NCBI RefSeq assembly: GCF_000003815.2
Contig: NC_049981.1
Location: 28,632,379 to 28,696,378, forward strand
From: Branchiostoma floridae
Lineage: Eukaryota; Chordata; Leptocardii; Amphioxiformes; Branchiostomatidae
Direction of reading: 5' to 3'
Length of the DNA stretch: 64,000 nucleotides
Under the pieces are notes generated by a model. The model ran no database searches. It was not told where the DNA came from and saw nothing but the letters and a program-made list of their open reading frames with translations. The position numbers were made by a program, and so were the translations under genes. Positions 48,306 to 60,300 of this stretch are shown here, in pieces. Every line of letters starts with the position of its first letter. Position 1 is the stretch's first letter.

Positions 48306-51300
48306 CTATTCGATCTTCTGGTTGATCCAGTCGAGGAGCGAGCTGACGCTGGCGTAAACCCCGGGGTACCCCGGCACGGCACAGCCCTCCCCCCAGCTGG
48401 TCACGCCGTCCAGTACCCAGGTCCCTCTGCGGGAACACACCAGCGGGCCGCCGGAGTCACCCTGCAACGACATCGTAACGTGTTCGTAAAACCACTTTGG
48501 AATATCAAACATCTAAGCAAGAAGTGTACTTACATTTTTAGTTACGTGTAATAATTACGTTTTTATGGTGACTTAGCACGCCATAAAACATATTAAGTAT
48601 TACAGCCATTTTCAAAGTTACTAATGGTGGAATCTTGAAGGACATTTCTGCAATATGTATTTCTAATTTTAAAAAAATTGTGGAACTATGTCCCTTTATG
48701 ATGTCTCTTTATGACGACCTTTATTTTACATTGCCCCGGATGTGAAAGGCATATCCGTACCTGACAAGTGTCATGGCCTCCTTCTGGGTGGCCTGCACAC
48801 ATCATGAAGTTAGAGATCTGCCTGCCGCTGTAGGCATTTCTACAGGCCGCGTTGCTGACCACCGGCACGCGAGCTTGCTTCAAAACGTCGTCGTCTCCAG
48901 TACCTGCAAGGCAGTGGTTTATTTCACATTTACGACAAATTACATGACTTCATTAACATAACTGCATTCCTATCGTTGTGGTTTGAACTGTTGTCGTGAT
49001 GATCTACGTCGGCACACATATTACATTTTTAAGATGCCATTCATGCAACAGCAACTGACTGCTGTATCAATCTTAGATATCTCGACATTACAAAATAATA
49101 AGATTGAGGGAAGATCTGAGCACTGAATTACTGGCAGGAAATCTAAGAACTCATACGGCAGTTACATGTACATTGTACTGGTTAAGACAGAAAAGGCGTT
49201 TATAGTGATTCTGTCCACGACATCTAAATCAGTTTATGTTAACGTCACTGCGTACTTGAGGCATAATATGGTATGACATATGTACTGCTGTGATATATTA
49301 TACTAGCTTGTGTAACACATAATTCATCGACTCAGTTGTAGCAAGGACGTTATATCAGATATAACGTCCTTGGTTGTAGCAACCCCGGTTAACAAATTAT
49401 ACCCTGCTATAATCCAGACTAGAATGAAATTTACCCCAGGGCATAATGTCTTTCTGGATTCTGTAAGCGTATAATCTCACTGCCTCACCCTGGGTGTTTC
49501 CCCATCCTGTGATGACACACATGGTTCCTGGTGTAGGGTTGTCCTCTGCGTCCTGCGGCAGACACGCTGTCCGCACGTACTGGTTTATGGTGGCGGGTTG
49601 GGACAGCTTCAACAGGGCGATATCCTTGTTGGGGACCGGGCTGGAGGCGTAGTTCTCGTGCATGATCAGCTGAGGTAAGTCAATGGAAATAGTATTTTTT
49701 GTTACGAACAACACATGTGGACAATAATGTTTTACCTACGCACTACAAACACACGCTAAAGATTGAATAGATTGAGATGTCTCCCATACCCCCTTACCAC
49801 CGGGGAATGTGGCGCGAAAAGCTAACTGGGATTGCACCCAGGCTACTGTGCAAAAGAGATGAATGAGAGCATATAAGGCCATGCTGATTTGATCATATGG
49901 ATGAATCTGTGCGCATCAATTTCGGCTGTTTGAAAAAAAACGTTTCGACCATGCATACTGTATCTCGTACAGAGCAGCTGGAAAATGAGCACGAAATGCC
50001 GTAAATAATTAAAGAATCTATTGTTCAGCATGCCACACTCTGTGTGTTAAGTTATTTATTCAATATTCCTTACCACTTAGATCTCTTGAAAACAACTTTT
50101 TCCTAACGTTAACATTTTTTCGCAACCTCGCACCAATTTTGATGATTCCCACAGGATGCCATCATATAATCATATCAGCACAGCCTAATGATGTTTGCCG
50201 GGCTGTCAGATGCATCTGAGCTCGTTAGATGCATCAGACGTTTAAAGAAAAAAACTCACATTACAGGGAGGAACAGACCGTCCTGTGGCAGTTCTAACTT
50301 TTAAGGATTATGCACCGTTATACGTGTTAGACGCGTTACCCGTGAGAGGCTGAAGCGTTGCTCGGTCTCATCGCTGCTGTAGGTGTGGTGCTTGCCCAGG
50401 ACGATAGTATAGCGACCCGGGTTGGTACTGCAAGAAACAAAGGTTTTACATCATCGTACTATCCACATGAGCTGTTCTCATAGCCTTGTGATTTGTTTTT
50501 CCGACATTGGTCGAAAAATCTACAAATGACCCAAGGTGACGCACTGAACAAGTGTCAACGCTACGTACGAATTTTAGGATATCATAGCATGATACATGGC
50601 CTGTCAGAGCCAGCAACAGCGCCCTTTTCTCTGCTTTAGCATGTGCGCCGTTCTGCCACATTTCTTGCGACCTTCTTATTACCTACTCATACTAAGAAAG
50701 TTATTGTATGTTTATTTTATTATTGTGTGTTTGTATGTATGTTTATTTGTTGATGGACAGTTTAACTCTAGAAGCCTGGATGGACTGTATCAATATTTGG
50801 TATGTGGGTATGTCTAGATAACACCTTGGAATTATTAGATATTAGCATCCGTAGTGGCTTGTTAAGGTTGTTGCGGAACCGCCTACTTTGATATCTCGTT
50901 GATTATGCCTGTACATCTAAGTGCCTTTATATCTAACTGTGGTCTTACTTGTCGTCCACACAGTGTGCAGCGGTGACCACCCAGTCTGGAGTGATCAGCG
51001 TCCCGCCGCAGCGGTGACCAGCGGACGTCTGGAGAGATGCCTGCCACGGCCAGCTGCTGGACACGGCACCTTCGCCGCCCACGATCCGGTTCAGCGGCGG
51101 GAACACAGGGTGAATGGGCGGAGCTCCACAGGATGCACCCGGGTTGACTGACATGACACAAATATTGGACTTTACTTGTCTGGTTTTCACAAGATTTCCA
51201 AACAATGGCAAACATCTTTACATAACGACATCACAAGTTGAGAAAATATGCATTATTATCAAACAGAAGATCACACAACTCTAACCGTTACAATCCTTGC

Positions 51301-54300
51301 AGAAACATTCAATCTGAAAACTCCTTCGGAGCCAGCAAATTTTCTCTCGCCTCAATGGGATTCTAACATCCAATTATACACAGTCCAATACGACTCTCAC
51401 AGTTCTTGCAAAAACAATCAGAAACTCTTTCGGACTAGCAATCTTCGTCCTGCCTCATGAGATTCTAACACACACTCCGGCGTGTTACCACGTGATACCG
51501 CGACATTCTTCTAACTAAGTGCAACAGTAAATAGTAGACCAAAACGTACTGCACCCAAACTCGTCACTTCCGTCCGCACAGTCTTTACGTCCGTCGCACG
51601 TGGCCCCGTTGCTGACGCAGGTCCCATCAAAGCAGGTAAACTCCACAGGAGAACACGTCGCTGTTCGAAAAAGACAATCAGGAATAAAAATTTGCAAACG
51701 TCGATATGATAAATATGATTTACACCTGTTGAAATGTAAGTATGCAGACAGTCTGAAGAGAATATTTTTATGAGCCAAGAATATTCTTTTTCCGAGCTTT
51801 ACTTTCATCTAATAACTAGAAAAGTTATGTACATTAAGGGACGACATTGTGTGGTGCCCAGTGTTGATTCACAACTTGCTGATGATACTAATAAGGCCCC
51901 TTTCTCTGGACGGTGATCCAGGAGGGACCAAAACTGAACGTGTGTGGCTCGTGCTCGTAGTTTTACAACTGGAATATGATGTATACAAAGAATTATGTAA
52001 AAGACAAGAAAACACACAAAATGTTTCGATCTTTGTGATCCTTTGTGTGTTTTGTTGTCTATTACATAATGCCTTATATGCCACATATCCCAATTGTAAA
52101 AGACAACGAAACCCACTAATCTTAAAATGATTCGTTCTTTGTCTTAGTATGAGAGTGGAAAGGGGCCGTAAGTGGCGAACGATAACTCACGCGGTGGGTC
52201 CTCGGCGGTGTAGGTTGCGGAAAAGCCGGACTGCGTCACGGATCCGTCCGATGTGAAGAGCAGGAATGCGTCACTTCCGGTCGTGGCGATCTCGCGAGAG
52301 TGTGTACCACATAACTTCTTGACTTCCGGGGCATTTCTGTCTGTTCCGTCATATAACGTCAGGGCATCGTAGTTGCATGATCCCGACGCCTCCAAACTGA
52401 ACGATGCAAATCTGTGGACAACAGAACACTTTGAACGTCTGAAAATGCTCAGTGGACTGCACATCTATTCATTGTATGTCGGAAGGATAATAAGATGTAA
52501 TAAACAACAAACTCAACCAAACAGTTCACACCTTCAATGAGATTATTTTACTTTAAGTAGATTAAGTGTTTGTACAGAATCCGAACATCTTTTCAGTGTG
52601 AGTAAAGCGAACATACAGATGTGAAAAGTAGAATGCATAAAGGAAAGATCATTGAAATAGAATAAAAAGAAAGTATGCATTCTCGCAGTAATACACATTG
52701 CCCACATTGCTATGCATTCTCGCAGTAATACACAGTCTGCCACACAACAAGGCCAAGCGGCAGACGCTCGTAGGGCAATACAGTTTTCGGTTTAGCCAGT
52801 TAAACTGATGCACATTGATTTTTTTTTTCAACATCACGACGATGTTTACTTGCATACCTGATGACGACGATTTTTCCTGGGGTAACAGAGATTGTCCAGG
52901 AGCACTCGGCATTGTTGGGGTAACGGCTCGGGTAGCCTGGGGAGGTGAAAGAGCCCGAGTCGCCTGGCAGGGCAGTGGGGTTTCCGCACCCTGCCGGAGG
53001 AGGGGGAGGAGGGGGGAGGGTCGCTGAGAGGTAAAAAACAACATCGATTCGGTGTTAACAACGGTTGCTGGTTTAGAACCGCATCTGTTACAGCGACCCC
53101 TACCTGCAATTCTTAATAGAATCAGTTAGAATTACACATAATACTTGGTGTTAGACAATACACGTTGTTGTATACAAAAAACTTTTGCATGAAACGTCTG
53201 TCGTTGGATTTTGTCACTGAGTAACATATTGCATGAGACAAGTTTGGATATTGGTGCAGAAATACTTTACGGTTTACCTCTATCTATAAATCTAAATTTA
53301 GAATCGGTGAGTAAATAGCCACACTAAAACATCAAATTCAAGCCCAGATCTACTACGAGTACTCGAGTTGGTTCATTCAAGTCTGTTGTGAAGCTAAGCC
53401 AACATCTCATTGCTATTACTTAGCAAATCGTTTATAAAATGAACAAGCGCTTTTTTACCTGACGGTTCAACCTCCCTGAATCTTGCCAGAAATCCTGTGC
53501 CAGTGACGGACCCATCAGATCTGAACAATACCCTTATTTGATTGGTGGTAGAGACGTAGCCAGGCGCAGCATTACCGCAACCTCTTGCTAACAAAACAAA
53601 CAAACGATACAAAAACATTAACCTACAAGCAGCGTACGTCAAACATCGGTGTGGTGAACGGTTATCATGTTGAAAAGAATTTGGCTAAATGACGAAACCT
53701 TTCCTCAAAATGTTAAACATAACAACATTTACAGTCAAATATGGCAGTGTTTGTACTCTGAACAAACTTGTGATTGTTTTTTTAAGTATGAGAACAGCAG
53801 AATGCACGTAGCCGTAAAACGTGCTTACCAACTCGTTCGCCATTCTCAATGATGTCGACTCTGTCGTAAGAACATCCCGGGGGAGTTCCCTCCAAGGCGA
53901 AGGTGTCAAAGGTCAGCTGGACGGCCTTGGTGTCGCTGACGGTAATGGTCCACTCGCAGTTCGCGTTGTTGGAGTACTGACTCGGATGATTCATCGAAGT
54001 GAAAGAGCCAGAGACACCTCGTATGAAGCCCGGGCTGCCACATCCTGACTCTGGACAAACATACGAAATACGTATTTGAGCTAATTTCTTATCCAAACAG
54101 TTGTATGGCTACAGCTTATTCTGTGCGCATCTTTTCCAGTTTTCCCATCCGAAAGAAATAAAAAAATGAAATTGATATTCATACTGCCAGTTTATACAGT
54201 ATTTTTGGCCCAGACACCAAGTGACGACTGATCTTGTTGACAGATACCCAAACCCTACTGCCAAACAAGTCAGAAATGATCGAAATCAAAAAGTTACAGT

Positions 54301-57300
54301 GCTGAAACACTCACGACACCGTTCGGCTTTTTCGTCACTTCCGTCTCCGCAATCGTCATTTCCGTCACAGCGTACGTTATTGCTGATGCAATTTCCGTTC
54401 AGACACGAGAACTGGCCGGGACTGCAGGTTGGTGCTATAGCTGGACATGAAATGAACATATACAATCTTGTAAAAATGTTCCCGCTGCAAAATAGCCTTC
54501 TCAGTTGCAACTCAGTTGCAAATGTTTGGTGCATTGCCCTTTCCATTTGGTGCATTACCTTTCCCCATCCCTAACACAGCTTAAGGGCACAGATAAAGCA
54601 AATCATTTCAAGTCGCGAGTGTACTTGAATCGAGATTGACTAAAGACCAACAGGGCAATTAGGCAAGACACTAAGATAAAAGCAAGTACAATTTTTCTTC
54701 ATCTTGGCACCTTTCATTTTTTCGTAATTTCCTTCGTCCATTTCTTTTAGATTGAGAACTTATCTAACCATCGACAAACTACGATTATTACACAGCTGAG
54801 GTATATATTTGATGTATACAGAGAGTTCTTACTGGGCGGATCCTCGGCCCTGAAGGACGCGCTGAACCCGGATCCCGTGATGGAGCCGTCCGATGTGAGG
54901 GTCAGGAATACCTCATGGCCGGTGGTGAGAATCTGGTCTTTATTGCTGCCGCACCGTCTCCCTGCCTCCGGGAAGGCCGAGGTCGGGCCGTCGTACACAA
55001 CGAGGGCGTCATAACCGCACCGATGGTGGTTTTCGATGTCCATAGCCGTAAAGCTGTGAAGAAAGAAGAAAAAGCAAAATAGCGATGATGACAATTGATA
55101 TTTCATCATTCACCTCGTAGTAAGAACTGGTCTCGGTTAAAAGTTGGCATACGAGTGACTGACCGAAGGTGGCTTGGGTGCAGTGCAGCAAAGTAAAGTA
55201 AAAACGTCTGTATTACAGAAGATTCGGTTTAAGTGGGGCGAATTTTCATACCACCAAACCTGCCCGAAAGGCTAACTACAGCAAGAGAGAAACGGCAATG
55301 GAGTTAAATCGCCACCTTGCCCTCCAACAGTCAAGGGAATAAGCAGACTGAGGGGAAATTTTCTTACCTGATTGCAACGATCTTCTCAGGAGCTACTGTT
55401 ATCTTCCAGGAACACTGCTGGTTGTTTTGATAGTTATTGGGATATCCCGGACTCGTGAAGGCACCAGAGACACCAGACAGCATTGTTGTACTTTCACAGA
55501 CCGCCTGTCCTGTAAACACATTAAAAACGTAGGTTATGATAATTAAAGGTAGCCCAATAGCCTTTCTTGAGGCCTTAGGGGCAGTGGTTTATTGATCCAA
55601 TATGTCAAGGGGAAAGGTATTGGAATGCGGAGCCCATCCCTCTCCTCCTACCGCCCTTTACCTCCCGACTGAAGTCAGGTACCCGTTTCTATTCCCGACC
55701 GAAGTAGAGAAAGTATAAAAAGATTACTCGCGTAAGGTATTTAACATATCGTCTGTGTTAGGATTTGCTTTTATCAGCTTCAACACGTTACTTGGATTCG
55801 TTATCAATTGTTATCAGAAACAAAACACCTATCTTGTTTTCGTCGGCGTCCGTAAGAGCCGCCATGCTGAATTTTGACGTCATGCAGGGGGCCATTTTGG
55901 TCCCGAATGGAATATGGCGTCATTTCTTTCCAATAGGGGGAGTGGAAACAACTTACTCTCGCAGACGAGGTCTGTCCCAGTCCAGTCACCATCCCTGCAC
56001 GTCCTTCTGTTGTCGCCGCCAGCACTCTCGAACCCTGAGCTGCACTGGTACGTGCAGGTCTCCTCCGCATCGTAAGGGGGCGTGCAGCCTGTGACGACTG
56101 TATCGGCTACGGTCGGTCGAGAGGGACAGCCATTGCCTACAAAATGGTTAAGTATTATCATTTTTTAGAATTACTTTTAAAGCTTGAATATTTCCATTTT
56201 TTCCATGAGTCAGAGAAGTTTTTAACTAATTAAGTTGGGCTTTTGGTAGCCCACACCCCCGCCATCCCCAAACCCAAGACTGGAAAGAACTTACTCTCGC
56301 AGACGAGGTCTGTCCCAGTCCAGTCACCATCCCTGCACGTCCTTGTGTTGTCGCCGCCAGCACTCCTGAACCCTGAGCTGCACTGGTACGTGCAGGTCTC
56401 CTCCGCATCGTAAGGGGGCGTGCAGCCTGTGACGACTGTATCGGCTACGGTCGGTCGAGAGGGACAGCCATTGCCTGTAAAATGGTTAGGTGTTATTATA
56501 TAGAATCACTTTTATAAACTTAAATCTTCCGATGTGTCAGAGAAGTTTTAAGCTACTTAAGCTAGGCTTTTGGTAGCCCCAAAAGTCAAACTACTGAATG
56601 GTAAAAGCGGTTCAATCATCAAAAAGAAACAGTCCAGGATCCCTAAAAACTATTCATTTTCTCATCATTTTTGTACAGCAGTCACCATCCTTCCTCACGG
56701 GCACAAGCACTTTGAAAATAGCACAAACTCCGACAGAAATTAGTAAACAACTCACTGCTGCAGATCAGGTTTCTGCCGCCCCACCGTCCATTGATACAGG
56801 TCCTATTGGCATCCCCTCCGTCTGCGACGAACCCCGCGTTACATTGATAGGTGCAGGTTTCTCCAGCAGAGTACGGTGATGCACAACCGGTGACGCTGGT
56901 GTTAGGTACGGCTGGCATGCTGCCACAGGGAGTGCCTAAACACAACGACTGGGTGATCACGTTGTGTCTCTGTCATTGTCGAGGCATTGTTAGCATAAAA
57001 AACGACGCTTTTGTATACCCATGGCACAGATAACAACAATTCTGCTTCTATATCATCATTAACAAAGAACGGGGCCATCAGTTTCGCAGGTCTGTATTGT
57101 GACGTGTTTTCAGGTACCTCACGATAATTATACGTTTGGTGCGGTGAGAGACAGATCTGACGTTTCAATAATATTGTGCAGTGTCTAGACGGATTCTGAC
57201 TTTTCAGACATAAACTTTATTGTCGCAGCGAAAAGTGCATCACAACAGAAATAGAAATCAAATCTGAAAAGTCTACTTTAATACGAAGAAAGAAAGGCTA

Positions 57301-60300
57301 ACATGAGTAAATATGTGTTGCAATCGAGTCACAGGTGGATTTCAATATCTTTTCTTTTGATGACACATCAATTTGCCCAATTTTCTAATGTATTTTTTTG
57401 CACTGTGAAAGTTGTCGCATGAGCATCTGAAGACAATCTTTATTGACAACGACAAAAGTACAGCGACTTTCGTAAGATCTACATGAATAACAACTACTTA
57501 CAGTACAACTAAACACATATATATGGATATCTATAGGTATGGATACATCAACATAAAGGGTCTAGCATGTCATTTACACTATTGGTTCTACGGTATAAAC
57601 AATCGTGAATATATTTGCCTACTTGTACACAATGTGGATTTTCGCCTCCCAGAATGTACTTGAATTTATCTATCGAACAGAGAGTAGCAAAGTCTTTAGA
57701 GCGAGCGGAAAGTAATGTGAACAGCTCTGTGCGTTTGTCATCATATTGAGAACAATCCATAACAAAGTGACGTTCGTCTTCGATCTCATTTGGGCAGAAT
57801 GGACAAAACCTCTGGTCACGGGGAATTTTAGAATATCTTCCGGCTTCTATATTTAGTTTGTGATAAAGTCAAATCTTCGCATGTGTCGTCTGTGATGGTA
57901 ATCGTATACAATATAATTGATGAATTTATTGACACGTTATTTCCGCACACAATTGTAAAACACCCACCAACTTGCTTTCAGTCATTCCTCTGACCCAGCT
58001 TTGGAACTTATATCATATATGGTGAGTGCTTTATGATATTGTACGGAAATAATGTGTAAAATATTCAAATCCGCTTACATGAACAGCTCAGTCGCCTCCC
58101 GGCCCATCTGGGGCCCTTCCGTCTGTTCCTGCAGGTGAGGTTATGGCGTCCCCTCCGCCTCACGCAGCCTGTCCGGCACTGGAAATGGCAAGTCTCACCC
58201 AACTCAAATGGCGCCTCACACCCGCTGCGAACCGTGTTGGTTAAGGTGATTTCGCCACACGTTTCTGGTAGGACATATTGTATCGTTAGTAAATGTCAAC
58301 AAATGTGTGGATTGATGAGCATATTTACACGGTGGAGATACAGACATTTACTCCTTGCAAAGTGATGAAACGTTACAATCTAAGTTATGTAAAATTGGAT
58401 GTACTAAATTTACATACTTGGTAAAATAGAGTATCACAGATACAGATTCAGATTCGAAGAACGGTTACATTTTTTGAAAATACGAAAACAAGTATGCAGT
58501 AAATTTTCGTCCATCTGTCAGTATTTCATGGAACATACAAGATGTTTACAGCTACGAAATTTAATGTACAAAGAATACTATTACTGTACTAGTACATAGT
58601 CTTCAAAATAGCCGAATATGTGTGTGAACTCACGTTGTGTGTATGATAACTCGACTGAAGTCAGTGTGGCCAAGACGAGGAGAACATCGCCTGCCCTGCA
58701 GCACACAGACACACACGATACTGATTAGTTTGTCTGTTTGAAACTTTATTTATTCATGAAAGCTCAAATCGGCCTGCAAGGGTCAGACAAAGTATATAAC
58801 AGAGATACAGTTTACATCGTTTAGAGTCTTTATAAGTCCTATAAGTTATACACAATTTACATACATACAAAATACATGATAGAAACTGCTACATGACTCA
58901 AGTCCGTTCATTTTGGCCGTTCTCCTTACTTTACGAGTCTCTAGACAACCTGTAATGTCTGTAATATGTGAAGAGTCTACTGCTTTCTCGGAATGTACGT
59001 GTTACTCAAACATAAAATCAATAACACTACGACTCGATGCGCCTCCGATACCATTCTCTAAAGTCCTATTGAAAATGGACAAAGGAAGTAGCGTAAGTTA
59101 CAAAGTTAATGTAGAAAGATATTGTACGCCAAAAAGGAGTGACTCAAGCAACTGGATATGGTTTTGCAGGCCGCTTTCCAAAACCATATCCAGTTGCTTG
59201 AGTAACTTCTTTTTGGCGTATCTTATTATCTGGATGTCTAACCTACATCGACGCCGAAATTTTATGTTTCAAAGACAGTGATATATTCTTGCACATTTCT
59301 TTGTAACATACATCTAACCTTTACACTTACTAAATGTGTTCTTTCTACCAAATGGCGTCCAAATCCCATGCAAAGTAATTTCCGGTGGAAATGATTTAGG
59401 GGTGGGTTTTATGACGTCTTTATGTTGGGGCGTCTTTTGAGGATTTGACCCAGAAGAACTGGATTCTAATTTCCTGACATGCAGTCAATGATGTGCCTGA
59501 TGTTTTACACGACTTTTCTCACTCCACCCAGGTGTACAAATGGGTACCTGACTTCGGTTGGGGTAAAAGGTAAAAGGCGGTGGGAGGAGAGGGATGGGCT
59601 CCACCTTTTAGTACCACCCCTACGGCTTTAGAAAGGACATGTGGCTTCCTTTACATTTCCTGTTTACTACAAATATAATTTGATATTTATTTGTAATGTC
59701 GGTCAAACTATATATATCCACATATATACCGATTGTCCTAAGTCACGACTCACAAGTCACGCGAAATGTTGAAGAGTCTGTCTATCGCAGTAGGAGGTTT
59801 CAGTTGTCTTAAATTGCTGGTGACGTCAAGAGTCGCCATGGAAATCAAAACTAGTAATACCAGACGTGCAGGAAAAAGGTAAAGCTATCTAGCAATTATC
59901 GGAACGATTTTGACTACCAACATCTGCATGGAGATTAGTCACGTAGGTGCAGAATGAAATACAACACAAACACGGAAACGACTACAAGGAAAAAACGAGA
60001 GTGCGTCAATTATGACTGGTTTGTTTGGCGGGAACTGGGTGTGTCTGTCGATGATTAGTTGATAGATACTCACATAACATTTTGTTGTCCAGGGGGATAG
60101 ATGTTTTATATACCTAAAACGTCCTAAATGTTGAACACCATTATGAGGGTTGACTGGACATGTTTACAATAGAAATTCAAAGTAACGATATTCATACGAG
60201 TAGAACCCTCGCTGTTAGTAAAGCTATGCAGTACTCTGTATTTATCCACACGCTATAATACATCACATTGATCACACTGTCCTTTAGTATATCATAACAT

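Noticed and set aside
58634-58688. ATG at about 58686 as gene G start
   Set aside because: Its frame stops after eight codons; the in-frame hydrophobic segment needs the upstream exon at 61403-61425.
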